Notes under the pieces: generated by a model | The model's input: only the letters and a program-made list of their open reading frames with translations | Database searches by the model: none | What the model was told of the DNA's origin: nothing | Program-made: the position numbers and the translations under genes | In this document: in pieces, positions 17,693 to 26,282 of the stretch | Layout: every line of letters starts with the position of its first letter | How positions within the stretch are numbered: the stretch's first letter is position 1 | Source of the DNA: an uncultured Gammaproteobacteria bacterium | Lineage (GTDB): Bacteria; Pseudomonadota; Gammaproteobacteria; Pseudomonadales; Azotimanducaceae | Reading direction: 5' to 3' | NCBI GenBank assembly: GCA_913049815.1 | Contig: CAJWYI010000012.1 | Span: 1-32,000 of the forward strand | Length of the DNA: 32,000 bases

Positions 17693-18238
17693 GTGCAACA
17701 GCTTGAAGGAACCACCATACTCTCCGTGCGTGCTGCCGACGCCGTCGCAATCGGCGGCGACGGCCAGGTAACACTCGGTAACACTGTCATGAAGGGAAAC
17801 GCACGGAAAGTGCGTCGACTCTACAAGGACCAGGTAATTGCCGGCTTCGCTGGCGGGACCGCTGACGCCTTCACGCTTTTCGAGCGTTTCGAAGGCCAGC
17901 TTGAAAAACACCAGGGTCACCTGGTCCGCGCTGCCGTAGAGCTGGCTAAAGACTGGCGAACTGATCGTGTCCTGCGCCGTCTCGAAGCTCTGTTAGCCGT
18001 GGCCAATCGAGATGCGTCTCTCATCATTACTGGCAACGGAGATGTCATTGAACCTGAGGACGGCCTAATGGCCATCGGTTCAGGCGGCCCCTTTGCTCAG
18101 GCTGCCGCTCGCGCGTTACTGGACGGCAGCGACCTGCCCGCGGAAGCGATTGTTGAGAAGGCTCTCACCATCGCAGCAGATATCTGCATCTACACGAACC
18201 ATCAGCGAGTCATCGAGTCTATCTCTCTGACCCCATGA
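17693..18238 (+). CDS. hslV: ATP-dependent protease peptidase subunit HslV
   Basis: Proteasome-like threonine peptidase (ClpQ, 181 residues) that forms a dodecamer capped by HslU and degrades misfolded and regulatory proteins. The nucleophile is the first Thr of GTTILSV (T7), exposed after removal of six residues. [30 protein letters not shown] and [12 protein letters not shown] are near-identical to E. coli HslV. The start codon is GTG at 17693 with GGAAG upstream; many relatives also carry a short leader before GTTI. Expression from the sigma-32 promoter just upstream is expected. hslU follows after 40 bases. Confidence 0.96.
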   Translation: MQQLEGTTILSVRAADAVAIGGDGQVTLGNTVMKGNARKVRRLYKDQVIAGFAGGTADAFTLFERFEGQLEKHQGHLVRAAVELAKDWRTDRVLRRLEALLAVANRDASLIITGNGDVIEPEDGLMAIGSGGPFAQAAARALLDGSDLPAEAIVEKALTIAADICIYTNHQRVIESISLTP

Positions 18239-18278
18239 CCTGACAAGGTCTGGAATCCATACATCAACGAGCCCGCGA

Positions 18279-19619
18279 ATGTCGAATATGACACCCCGAG
18301 AAATTGTCCATGAACTGGACAAGCACATTGTCGGTCAGGCCGATGCCAAACGCGCCGTCGCTATCGCCCTTCGAAATCGCTGGCGCAGGTTGCAGTTGGA
18401 AGAGAGTCTCTCCACAGAGATCTCACCGAAGAACATCCTCATGATTGGACCGACAGGGGTTGGCAAAACAGAAATCGCGAGACGCCTCGCCAAACTTGCT
18501 TCTGCACCTTTCGTCAAGGTCGAGGCGACACGCTTCACTGAGGTTGGCTACGTCGGACGAGATGTTGAATCCATTGTTCGGGATCTTGTGGAAGCCTCCT
18601 TCAAGATGTTACGAGAAAGTGAAATGTCTCTGGTCAAGGATCGCGCCATCGACGAAGCCGAAGAACGTGTTCTGGATGCATTATTGCCACCTGCCAGGAA
18701 TGACGAACACGATGAACGGGAGAACAACGCAACACGACAGCTCTTTCGAAAGAAACTACGCGAAGGAGAACTGAACGATAAGGAAGTGGAACTTGAGGTC
18801 GCCGCACCGACATTGGGCTTTGAAATCATGTCACCACCCGGTATGGAGGAAATGACCAATCAATTACAGTCGATGTTCTCTAACATGGCACCCGATAAAA
18901 CGCGTACCCGCAAACTCCGTATTGAGGACGCGATGAAGCAGCTGACTGACGAGGAAGCTGCCAACATGATCAACGAAGAGGACCTGAAAATCGCAGCGGT
19001 CGAGGCAACCGAACAAACTGGCATCGTCTTCATCGATGAAATAGACAAAGTTACGCGACGAGCAGATGCAACTTCAGGCGTCGATGTCTCCCGAGAGGGT
19101 GTTCAACGCGACCTATTGCCACTGATCGAAGGCTCCACCGTGTCCACCAAGTACGGGATGATCAAGACCGACCACATCCTATTCATTGCTTCGGGTGCGT
19201 TTCATTTGAGTAAACCTTCCGATCTGATCCCTGAGCTGCAGGGTCGTCTGCCTATCAGGGTCGAACTACAGGCACTCGAAGCGACTGACTTCGAGCGGAT
19301 TTTGACCGAACCCAAAGCATCTTTGACCGAACAATATTCGGCACTACTCGGCACAGAGGGTCTCAACCTTTCATTCACGCCACAAGCGGTCTCCCGTATC
19401 GCCGAGATTGCCTGGCAGGTCAATGAACGTACGGAGAACATTGGGGCGCGACGCCTGCATACAGTCATGGAAAGATTGCTCGAGTCTATTTCTTTTGACA
19501 GCGAACAACACTCAGAAAATGACGCAGACAGTATTAGTATCGAGATCGACACAGCCTATGTGGATACCCATCTAAATGAACTGGCGGACAACGAAGATCT
19601 GTCTCGCTATATTCTCTAA
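18279..19619 (+). CDS. hslU: ATP-dependent protease ATPase subunit HslU
   Basis: AAA+ unfoldase (ClpY, 446 residues; E. coli 443) that feeds substrates to HslV. Walker A GPTGVGKT is at 57-64 and Walker B VFIDEIDK at 250-257. The pore-loop motif GYVGRDVE is at 90-97, and the I domain spans about 110-230. The sensor region IASGAFH and arginine motif [12 protein letters not shown] are present. The C-terminus DLSRYIL, which docks into HslV, is kept. No clear Shine-Dalgarno precedes the ATG, so translation may be coupled to hslV. Confidence 0.97.
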   Translation: MSNMTPREIVHELDKHIVGQADAKRAVAIALRNRWRRLQLEESLSTEISPKNILMIGPTGVGKTEIARRLAKLASAPFVKVEATRFTEVGYVGRDVESIVRDLVEASFKMLRESEMSLVKDRAIDEAEERVLDALLPPARNDEHDERENNATRQLFRKKLREGELNDKEVELEVAAPTLGFEIMSPPGMEEMTNQLQSMFSNMAPDKTRTRKLRIEDAMKQLTDEEAANMINEEDLKIAAVEATEQTGIVFIDEIDKVTRRADATSGVDVSREGVQRDLLPLIEGSTVSTKYGMIKTDHILFIASGAFHLSKPSDLIPELQGRLPIRVELQALEATDFERILTEPKASLTEQYSALLGTEGLNLSFTPQAVSRIAEIAWQVNERTENIGARRLHTVMERLLESISFDSEQHSENDADSISIEIDTAYVDTHLNELADNEDLSRYIL

Positions 19620-19652
19620 AGTACCCGCTACTTTCCATCAGTCGCGACGACT

Positions 19653-20030
19653 ATGACGACGATCATCCCCTCTAATATCCACCTGCATCAGCGTACCGGC
19701 ATACTCGACCTGACCTGGGATGATGCGACGTACTCCCTGACGGCAGAATATCTTCGCGTTCATTCTCCATCTGCGGAGGTCCAGGGACACAGCCCTGACC
19801 AGGCAGTGCTAGAGTCAGGGAAGCGAGGCGTCAGAATCAAAACCCTGGATCCTCAAGGTCATTACGCCGTGAGAATCGAGTTTTCAGACGGACACGACTC
19901 AGGGATTTTCACCTGGGAGTACTTGCATGAACTGGCTACCAAACACGGCATTTTGTGGCAACGTTACCTGGATGCTTTGCACAGGCAAGGAGCGTCTCGA
20001 GAGCCACGATTTATTGCGGTCAGTCACTAG
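19653..20030 (+). CDS. DUF971 family protein
   Basis: A 125-residue protein of the DUF971 (gamma-butyrobetaine hydroxylase N-terminal-like) family, recognised by LDLTWDDATY (about residues 18-27), the segment AEYLRVHSPSAEVQGH, and YAVRIEFSDGHDSGIFTWEYL (74-94). Members fold as a small metal-binding beta domain; some are linked with iron-sulfur biology, but no function is settled for this one. Its place right after hslVU is conserved in many Gammaproteobacteria. It follows hslU by 33 bases and is probably cotranscribed. Confidence 0.88.
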   Translation: MTTIIPSNIHLHQRTGILDLTWDDATYSLTAEYLRVHSPSAEVQGHSPDQAVLESGKRGVRIKTLDPQGHYAVRIEFSDGHDSGIFTWEYLHELATKHGILWQRYLDALHRQGASREPRFIAVSH

Positions 20031-20078
20031 AACGCCCGGTCCATCGCCCGCTATTGAACCTGGGTGTAGAATGCCGTT

Positions 20079-20849
20079 ATGAGCGATGACTACACACACT
20101 TTGGCTATCGAAAAGTAAGACGTGACGAAAAAGCCTCTCGCGTCGCGGACGTTTTCCGATCGGTTGCCGATAGTTATGACGTCATGAACGATTTGATGTC
20201 ACTCGGTTCCCACCGAATACTGAAAGACATTGCGGTCGAGGTCAGCCGGGTTCGACCGGGGCATCGTGTCCTCGATCTTGCGGGCGGTACCGGAGATATC
20301 GCAGCTCGACTGGCCCCCAAAGTAGCGCCTGATGGCGAAATTGTCCTTTCCGACATCAATGATACGATGTTGACCCAGGGTCGGAACCAGATGCTCGACC
20401 GAGGCTTCTGCGACATTAAGTACGTTCTGAGTGACGCTGAGTCTCTCGGTTTCGCTGACGAGACCTTTGATGTCGTCACCATGGGGTTTGGCCTCCGGAA
20501 TGTCACTAACAAAGAGGTTGCACTCAAGGAGATCCTGCGTGTACTAAAAAGCGGTGGGCGACTCGTCGTACTGGAGTTTTCCAAGCCAGACAACGATTTC
20601 ATCGCCTCCGCCTACAAGCAATATCGCCGTCTGTGGCCTCGCATGGGCAAGTTCCTGGCCAATGATGCCGAGAGCTACCAATATCTGGATGAATCCATCG
20701 ACATGCATCCGAGTGCCGAGGCACTGCTATCAACGATCAGGGATACCGGATTCGACCGGGCCAGTGTACGTCCACTTCTAGGTGGCATCGTTGCCATTCA
20801 CAGCGGTATCCGTCCTTACACCGAACGTTCAACAGCAAGCCCAGGATGA
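20079..20849 (+). CDS. ubiE: Ubiquinone/menaquinone C-methyltransferase UbiE
   Basis: SAM-dependent methyltransferase (256 residues; E. coli 251) for the C-methylation step of ubiquinone synthesis (and of menaquinone where made). YDVMNDLMSLGSHR (33-46) and the SAM motif VLDLAGGTGD (64-73) are diagnostic. GFGLRNVTNKE and VVLEFSKP follow in the expected places. Its stop overlaps the start of ubiB by the shared ATGA, so the two are translationally coupled. In E. coli and Pseudomonas ubiJ lies between them; here there is no room for it. Confidence 0.96.
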   Translation: MSDDYTHFGYRKVRRDEKASRVADVFRSVADSYDVMNDLMSLGSHRILKDIAVEVSRVRPGHRVLDLAGGTGDIAARLAPKVAPDGEIVLSDINDTMLTQGRNQMLDRGFCDIKYVLSDAESLGFADETFDVVTMGFGLRNVTNKEVALKEILRVLKSGGRLVVLEFSKPDNDFIASAYKQYRRLWPRMGKFLANDAESYQYLDESIDMHPSAEALLSTIRDTGFDRASVRPLLGGIVAIHSGIRPYTERSTASPG

Positions 20850-22486
20850 TGCGAATTCGGCGCCTGCTACGAATCCTTTGGGTCGTCATTCGGCGTCGCC
20901 TCGATCGCTTAATTCCACCGCACGCGAAACTGCCAAGACGGTTGAGTCTGATGATCTGGCTGCTAAGGTGCATGCCGGTACCCAGTCAAAGTCCTTCGAC
21001 GTCACTACGGCTAGCGTTGGAGGAATTGGGACCCATTTTCGTGAAGTTCGGTCAACTACTCTCGACTCGAAGGGATCTGCTCTCCGAACCTCTCGCCGAC
21101 GAACTTCAAAGGCTACAGGAGCAGGTTCCGCCGTTCCCCGGGCAGGAGGCGAGAGCAATTCTGGAGATGGCCCTAGGCGCGCCTGTCTCGACCTTATTTC
21201 AAACATTCAAAACGGAACCGCTTGCATCTGCCTCCGTCGCACAGGTGCATGAAGCGACATTACGCGATGGCTCCCCTGTCGTCATCAAAGTCATTAGACC
21301 CGGGATCGATATCATCGTTCAGGAAGATCTAAAGGTCCTGTATCTGCTGGCTGATCTCGTTAATCGTTTCTCCGTCGATGGAAGACGATTGCGTCCTGTC
21401 GACGTGGTCCATAACTACGAGAACATCATCAGCGGTGAGCTGAATCTAAAGCTAGAAGCTGCCAATACCATTCGCCTGAGAGAATACTGGCTCGACTCGG
21501 GGAAACTGTTCGTACCGCGTGTGTACTCGGAGTTCACTCGCACCAACGTGTTGGTCATGGAGAGAATTCAAGGTCTCACCTCGGCAGATATTCAGGGCCT
21601 GCACGGTCGCAACGTCAACATGAAGGTACTGGCACACCTAGGTGTTGAGATCTTCTTTACGCAAGTCTTCGAGCACAATTTTTTCCACGCCGATATGCAC
21701 CCGGGAAATGTCTACATCGATACGAGCGACTCCGCACGCCCAACCTATATAGCGCTAGATTGCGCAATCATCGGCTCATTAACGGAAGAAGACAAAGACT
21801 ATTTGGCTTATAACCTGATCGCATTTTTCAGGCGGGATTACCGTGAGGTGGCACGGCTTCATATCGAAAGTGGATGGGTACCCGCCGAGACAGACCTGCA
21901 GGAATTTGAAGCGGTGATTCGAAGCGTTTGCGACCCTTATTTCCAGAAACCCATTTCCCAGATCTCGTTTGGACAGGTCCTGCTTGCCCTCTTCAACACA
22001 GCGCGTCAGTTTGACATGGAGGTCCAACCTCAACTTGTCCTCCTGCAAAAGACACTGCTGAATATTGAAGGCATGGGGCGACAGATTTACCCGGAACTGG
22101 ACCTCTGGGAAACAGCAGCGCCCTTTATGGAACGATGGATGAGCGAACGCGTGGGTTTTCGTGGCCTTATACGTCAGTTGTCAGAGCACGGTCCGGCATT
22201 GATTGAACAGTTACCCCGACTACCCACTGTTGCGCTGACGGCATTACAAGACATGGCATCCCTTGCGCGGATCAGTAAAGAACAGACTCAAGTATTGCGT
22301 GCTCTACAGCAAGATATTAACGCTGAGCGACGGCAACGCCGCCAGAGTAGGACCGGAGGTGTCCTGCTACTTGCTGCGCTGGCCAGCCTGCTGATTCCCG
22401 CAACAGGATACGCCGCCAACGAATGGATCATCGGATCATCACTGCTCGGCAGCGCCGGTATTTACTGGATGTTCGTCAAACCATGA
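20846..22486 (+). CDS. ubiB: Ubiquinone biosynthesis kinase-like protein UbiB
   Basis: Atypical kinase/ATPase of the ADCK/UbiB family (546 residues, same as E. coli) needed for ubiquinone synthesis at the inner membrane. The family signature KFGQ is at 67-70, the Ala-rich loop ASASVAQVH at 127-135, the ATP-site lysine in VVIKVI (K148), the catalytic loop HADMHPGN at 281-288 and the metal Asp in DCAIIG (D305). Two C-terminal hydrophobic helices (about 495-513 and 519-543) anchor it. The usual Gly after DC is Ala here. The start is the first ATG of ATGATG, overlapping ubiE. Confidence 0.95.
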   Translation: MMRIRRLLRILWVVIRRRLDRLIPPHAKLPRRLSLMIWLLRCMPVPSQSPSTSLRLALEELGPIFVKFGQLLSTRRDLLSEPLADELQRLQEQVPPFPGQEARAILEMALGAPVSTLFQTFKTEPLASASVAQVHEATLRDGSPVVIKVIRPGIDIIVQEDLKVLYLLADLVNRFSVDGRRLRPVDVVHNYENIISGELNLKLEAANTIRLREYWLDSGKLFVPRVYSEFTRTNVLVMERIQGLTSADIQGLHGRNVNMKVLAHLGVEIFFTQVFEHNFFHADMHPGNVYIDTSDSARPTYIALDCAIIGSLTEEDKDYLAYNLIAFFRRDYREVARLHIESGWVPAETDLQEFEAVIRSVCDPYFQKPISQISFGQVLLALFNTARQFDMEVQPQLVLLQKTLLNIEGMGRQIYPELDLWETAAPFMERWMSERVGFRGLIRQLSEHGPALIEQLPRLPTVALTALQDMASLARISKEQTQVLRALQQDINAERRQRRQSRTGGVLLLAALASLLIPATGYAANEWIIGSSLLGSAGIYWMFVKP

Positions 22487-22532
22487 CGTATGCTCGCGCC
22501 CCTTTTTTGGACCGACGACGCAGGTGTTCCCC

Positions 22533-22925
22533 ATGAACGAGTGGCTGGAAGAAGTGCACTTTGACGACAATGGATTGATTCCCGCGATCGCACAGGATGC
22601 GGATAATGGGCGTATCCTGATGGTCGCTTGGATGAACCGGGAAGCCCTACACGCCACCGTTCAGCATCAGATCGTGCACTATTGGTCCCGATCACGGCAG
22701 AGACTATGGCGAAAAGGCGAAGAATCAGGCAACACGCAACATCTCATAGAGCTGCAAATGGATTGCGACAGCGATGTGCTTGTATTAAAAGTCAATCAGG
22801 AAGGCGGTATTTCCTGTCACACTGGGCGTCAGTCCTGCTTTTTTAGGACATTGAAAGACGGTGTCTGGGAGCCCATGGAACCCGTACTCCGTGACCCGTC
22901 AGCGATATACGAGACTCCCAAGTAA
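22533..22925 (+). CDS. hisI: Phosphoribosyl-AMP cyclohydrolase
   Basis: Opens the purine ring of phosphoribosyl-AMP, third step of histidine synthesis (130 residues). Motifs: NGRILMVAWMNREAL (25-39), YWSRSRQRLWRKGEESGN (50-67), the metal-binding DCDSD (77-81) and zinc cysteines C78, C95, C102 in the cluster ending GGISCHTGRQSC. The frame opens earlier at a GTG (22524); the ATG at 22533 with AGG eight bases upstream fits the family start (MNEWLEEV). HisI and HisE are separate genes, as in Pseudomonas, not fused as in E. coli. Confidence 0.95.
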   Translation: MNEWLEEVHFDDNGLIPAIAQDADNGRILMVAWMNREALHATVQHQIVHYWSRSRQRLWRKGEESGNTQHLIELQMDCDSDVLVLKVNQEGGISCHTGRQSCFFRTLKDGVWEPMEPVLRDPSAIYETPK

Positions 22926-22953
22926 GCCGAAAGCAGACTCATCGAGATAGGAC

Positions 22954-23292
22954 ATGGACGAAGTGCTGAACCAACTCGCCGATACACTGGATAAGCGTCG
23001 ACAGGCTGATCCAGAAACATCGTATGTCGCGAGCTTGTATCAGGGTGGTCTTGATCGCATCTTGAAGAAGGTCGGTGAGGAAGCCAGCGAGACCATCGTT
23101 GCAGCGAAAAACCTCGATGGAAAAACGGATGAGGTCCTCGCGAATGAGGTGGTGAAGGAGACCGCAGATCTCTGGTTCCACACCATGGTTATGCTCGCGC
23201 ACCTAGGACTCAGCCATCAGCAAGTACTGTCTGAGTTGGAACGACGTTTTGATATCTCAGGGATAATAGAGAAGGCAGCGCGGTCCAAGTAA
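22954..23292 (+). CDS. hisE: Phosphoribosyl-ATP pyrophosphatase
   Basis: Hydrolyses phosphoribosyl-ATP to phosphoribosyl-AMP, second step of histidine synthesis (112 residues). All-alpha MazG-like fold with the metal-binding acidic residues GEEASE (41-46) and ETADLWFH (69-76). It acts one step before HisI, its upstream neighbour by 28 bases. AGG precedes the ATG. The C-terminus is positively charged, as is common in the family. It stands next to tatA, as in Pseudomonas. Confidence 0.95.
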   Translation: MDEVLNQLADTLDKRRQADPETSYVASLYQGGLDRILKKVGEEASETIVAAKNLDGKTDEVLANEVVKETADLWFHTMVMLAHLGLSHQQVLSELERRFDISGIIEKAARSK

Positions 23293-23334
23293 TAGCGCGA
23301 ACAAAGGCGCGACGCAAAAATAGGAGAAGCAAAC

Positions 23335-23559
23335 ATGTCATTTGGTGTAACAGAACTCATTCTGGTCCTGGTCATTGTGCTACTGTTGTTTGGCACAACC
23401 AAACTGAAGTCACTCGGTGGTGATCTGGGATCAGCGATCAAAGGTTTCCGTAACGCGATGGAAGATAAGTCCGAGAAACCCGCCGGCGTTGAGTCCGCTG
23501 CGAGCGAGGAACCAAAGGTCATCAACGAGAGAGTCAACGCTGACAGCAAACAATCCTGA
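23335..23559 (+). CDS. tatA: Twin-arginine translocase subunit TatA
   Basis: A 74-residue membrane protein that forms the pore for export of folded proteins. An N-terminal membrane helix (about residues 3-18) is followed by the FG hinge (19-20), the amphipathic helix (LKSLGGDLGSAIKGFRNAM) and an acidic tail. AGGAG lies at a good distance upstream. It heads a tatABC operon, with 31 bases to tatB. Confidence 0.95.
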   Translation: MSFGVTELILVLVIVLLLFGTTKLKSLGGDLGSAIKGFRNAMEDKSEKPAGVESAASEEPKVINERVNADSKQS

Positions 23560-23590
23560 CCACCCTCGTCAGGTTTGACTGAGCAGCACG

Positions 23591-24019
23591 ATGTTCGATA
23601 TTGGCTTCCCAGAGCTGATGCTTGTGTTTGTGGTCGCACTGCTGGTAATCGGCCCGAGCAAGCTACCTGAGACTATTCGGACGGTTGCGTTCTATGTGGG
23701 GCGGATCCGGCGAAGTCTGGCCAATCTTCGAACCGAAATCGAAAACGAAATCGGTGCAGATGAAATACGCCAACAACTCTACAACGAGTCCATCATGGAT
23801 GAACTGAACCAGGCCAAGGGTCAGGTGCAAGATGTCATCAATGAAGCGAACAACGCGACCGAAATGACGCCGCTCAGCACGAACTCCGATCAGACGCTTA
23901 ATCGATCTTCTGGGCAGGCTCTCGACAAGAAGGGCAAAGCGCCTGAGCCGGATCCCAACCTGACTGACGAACTACCACAGGCAAAATCTAATAATGACAA
24001 TGCCCGATCAGGAACATGA
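23591..24019 (+). CDS. tatB: Twin-arginine translocase subunit TatB
   Basis: A 142-residue partner of TatC in signal-peptide recognition. It starts MFDIGFPELML with the conserved Glu (E8), then GPSKLPETIR after the membrane helix, an amphipathic helix, and a long helical, Asn/Gln-rich tail without fixed motifs. TatB rather than a second TatA is indicated by the FPEL start, the GP hinge and the length. Its end overlaps tatC by 26 bases. Confidence 0.94.
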   Translation: MFDIGFPELMLVFVVALLVIGPSKLPETIRTVAFYVGRIRRSLANLRTEIENEIGADEIRQQLYNESIMDELNQAKGQVQDVINEANNATEMTPLSTNSDQTLNRSSGQALDKKGKAPEPDPNLTDELPQAKSNNDNARSGT

Positions 24020-24758
24020 CACAGAGCAGGGGCAACCCCTGGTCGAACACCTGATTGAGCTGCGATCCCGCATTCTTCGCAGTCTGAGCGCGATCGTGCT
24101 GATCTTTCTGCCTTTGTTTTTTTTCGCCAACGAATTCTACGTTTTGCTATCTGAACCTCTGCGGGTCTATCTGCCCGAGGGTGCGACAATGATCGCCACA
24201 GAGGTGGCGTCCCCGTTTCTCACGCCCTTCAAGTTGACGTTGGTGCTAGCCATCTTCATTGCCATACCCTACATCCTTCATCAAATTTGGGCATTCATCG
24301 CACCCGGCCTGTATGCCAATGAAAAGCGCATGGCCATACCGCTACTCGTCACAAGCGTCCTGTTGTTCTACCTGGGTGTTCTGTTCGCGTTCTTTGTCGT
24401 GTTTCCACTAGTCTTTTCGTTTTTCACCAGTGTCGCCCCTGAAGGCGTCACAGTCATGACCGATATCAATCGCTACCTCGATTTCGTACTGAAATTGTTC
24501 TTCGCCTTTGGTATTGCATTCGAGATTCCGATTGCCGCCATGCTCATGATCTGGTCAGGCGTGACCACTGTCGACAACCTTCGGCGTAAGCGACCCTATG
24601 TGATCGTAGGATGTTTCGTTGTGGGGATGTTGTTGACACCTCCGGACATCATTTCACAATTGCTGCTTGCGTTTCCTATGTGGGTCCTGTTTGAAGCAGG
24701 AATTCTGTTCTCCACACTGATCAAACAGCGGGGAGAAGAGGTCAGCACCGAATCCTGA
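23994..24758 (+). CDS. tatC: Twin-arginine translocase subunit TatC
   Basis: Inner-membrane receptor for twin-arginine signal peptides (254 residues), with six hydrophobic segments. The N-terminal cytosolic signature PLVEHLIELRSRI (15-27) and the first-loop segment ASPFLTPFKL are present. FAFGIAFEIPI and LLTPPDIISQ lie in the later helices. Two ATGs, 23994 and 24000, could start it; both lie within tatB, so translation is likely coupled. It converges on dtd with nine bases between stops. Confidence 0.96.
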   Translation: MTMPDQEHDTEQGQPLVEHLIELRSRILRSLSAIVLIFLPLFFFANEFYVLLSEPLRVYLPEGATMIATEVASPFLTPFKLTLVLAIFIAIPYILHQIWAFIAPGLYANEKRMAIPLLVTSVLLFYLGVLFAFFVVFPLVFSFFTSVAPEGVTVMTDINRYLDFVLKLFFAFGIAFEIPIAAMLMIWSGVTTVDNLRRKRPYVIVGCFVVGMLLTPPDIISQLLLAFPMWVLFEAGILFSTLIKQRGEEVSTES

Positions 24759-24767
24759 CGTCCTTGA

Positions 24768-25211
24768 CTATGGTGCCACCTCCAACAAGAACGTCACGGG
24801 ACCATCGTTCACCAGTTGCACTTTCATATCCGCGCCAAACTTACCGGTTTCAACACACTGAACGGAGTTTCTCGCGGTCCGCACAAAAGTCTCGTACAGC
24901 TTCTCCGCAATGTTTGGCGTGGCAGCCGGAGAGAAAGATGGCCGGCGTCCCTTTTGAGTATCTGCCGCCAAAGTGAACTGAGGGACCACGAGTAAATCTC
25001 CGTCAACATCCAATAGCGATCTGTTCATGTGGCTGTGTTCATCTGGAAAGATGCGATAGGTCAGAACACGCTCGCACAACCGGCTCACTACAGCCTCATT
25101 GTCTTCATTCTCAACGCCCAACAACAAAAGGATGCCACGCCCGATACGACCGACCAGTGTGGCATCAACGGATACGGAAGCCTCTGAGACTCTCTGGATA
25201 AGCGCACGCAT
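24768..25211 (-). CDS. dtd: D-aminoacyl-tRNA deacylase
   Basis: Removes D-amino acids (and glycine mis-charged on tRNA-Ala) from tRNAs (147 residues). MRALIQRV starts the fold; QFTLAADT (78-85) and NDGPVTF (135-141) are the two active-site motifs, the latter with the Gly-cis-Pro pair. The residue before QFTL is Pro (P77) where E. coli has Ser. The frame can start at a TTG (25235) that overlaps the pip stop, but the ATG at 25211 aligns with the E. coli start. It is the last gene of a likely typA-pip-dtd transcription unit. Confidence 0.94.
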   Translation of the reverse strand: MRALIQRVSEASVSVDATLVGRIGRGILLLLGVENEDNEAVVSRLCERVLTYRIFPDEHSHMNRSLLDVDGDLLVVPQFTLAADTQKGRRPSFSPAATPNIAEKLYETFVRTARNSVQCVETGKFGADMKVQLVNDGPVTFLLEVAP

Positions 25212-25231
25212 GAGGAGACTACACAGAAGGA

Positions 25232-26188
25232 TCAATCGATCGAGAGTCGTCTGGCCATGTCTCGTGTGGCTCGCACCAGCGCGTCGATCAACGCAGGTTC
25301 TGTCGCAGAGTGTCCTGCCTCACGAATGATATGGAGTTCGGCGAGGGACCAGGCAGCATGCAGATCAAAGGCTGACTGGAGCGGGCATAACATGTCGAAA
25401 CGGCCATGCACGATGATACCTGGTATCTGCGACATGGCTGCAACATTGTCGAGAATCTGGTTTTCCGTGAGGAAGCACCCCTGGCTCAGGTAGTGAACCC
25501 CGATACGATATCGTGCCATCGCACGATGACTCGACGTTAGGTGACGCAGCAATCTAGGGTTCGGATGTAATGTCGATGCGTCCGCTTCCCAGCGGGACCA
25601 AGCTTTGGCAGCTGCCATGCGCGCCAGCTCATCTGCCCCTTCCAGACGATGGCTAAAACCTGTCACTGGATCGCCTCGATCTTCCGCTGGAATCGGTCGT
25701 AGGAAGTCTTCGAAGTGATCAGGGAAAAACCTAGAAGCACCCCCACGATACATCCAGTCGATGTCCTGTTGCCGACCCAGGAACGCACCTCGAAGCACGA
25801 GGCCAGCGACACTGTCAGGATGCGTCTCAGCGTAAACGAGCGATAGCGTCGCGCCCCACCCCCCACCGAATAACATCCAGCGTTCAACACCCAGAAACTC
25901 CCGAATGCGTTCCATGTCGGCGACCAGGTCGCTGGTTGTATTTGCTGTCAGTTCCCCATGCGGTGTGGAACGTCCGCTGCCGCGTTGGTCAAACAGGATG
26001 ATGCGATATTTCTCAGGATCGAAAAAACAACGACTGTCATATTCACATCCCGAACCTGGCCCTCCATGGACAAACAACGCAGGGATCCCATCACGCTCGC
26101 CGCTCTCGTCTACGTAAAGCGTGTGCGCGTCATCAACCTTCAATTCATGGCGTGCGTACGGCTTGATTTCCGGATACAGGGGCAGCAT
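25232..26188 (-). CDS. Proline-iminopeptidase-like hydrolase lacking nucleophile Ser
   Basis: Alpha/beta-hydrolase of the S33 proline iminopeptidase family (318 residues, normal length), which releases N-terminal proline from peptides. FVHGGPGSGCEY (39-50), FDQRGSGRSTPH (66-77) and the cap domain with WSRWEA (197-202) are typical. The nucleophile elbow, GGSWG in active enzymes, reads GGGWG here: residue 110 is Gly (codon GGG at 25861-25859). The other triad members remain: D265 in HGRFD and H293 in AGHSA. The fold and substrate site thus look kept, but peptidase activity through the usual serine is not expected. It is either inactive or changed in function; a single-site sequence error is possible. 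The neighbour dtd matches the Pseudomonas dtd-pip pair. Confidence 0.88.
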   Translation of the reverse strand: MLPLYPEIKPYARHELKVDDAHTLYVDESGERDGIPALFVHGGPGSGCEYDSRCFFDPEKYRIILFDQRGSGRSTPHGELTANTTSDLVADMERIREFLGVERWMLFGGGWGATLSLVYAETHPDSVAGLVLRGAFLGRQQDIDWMYRGGASRFFPDHFEDFLRPIPAEDRGDPVTGFSHRLEGADELARMAAAKAWSRWEADASTLHPNPRLLRHLTSSHRAMARYRIGVHYLSQGCFLTENQILDNVAAMSQIPGIIVHGRFDMLCPLQSAFDLHAAWSLAELHIIREAGHSATEPALIDALVRATRDMARRLSID

Positions 26189-26282
26189 AGGTCTCGTCCT
26201 GAGAGTCTGATCGAAGCTGTCTGAAGCACTCTACTACAAGTCCCTCGTTTTGTGTCCTGACACAGACAAGACATTTCGACGA

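Noticed and set aside
20782-21252. 156-codon open frame across the ubiE-ubiB junction
   Set aside because: It lies in another frame over two clear, coupled genes and its translation has no family pattern. It is a shadow frame, not a displaced ubiJ.
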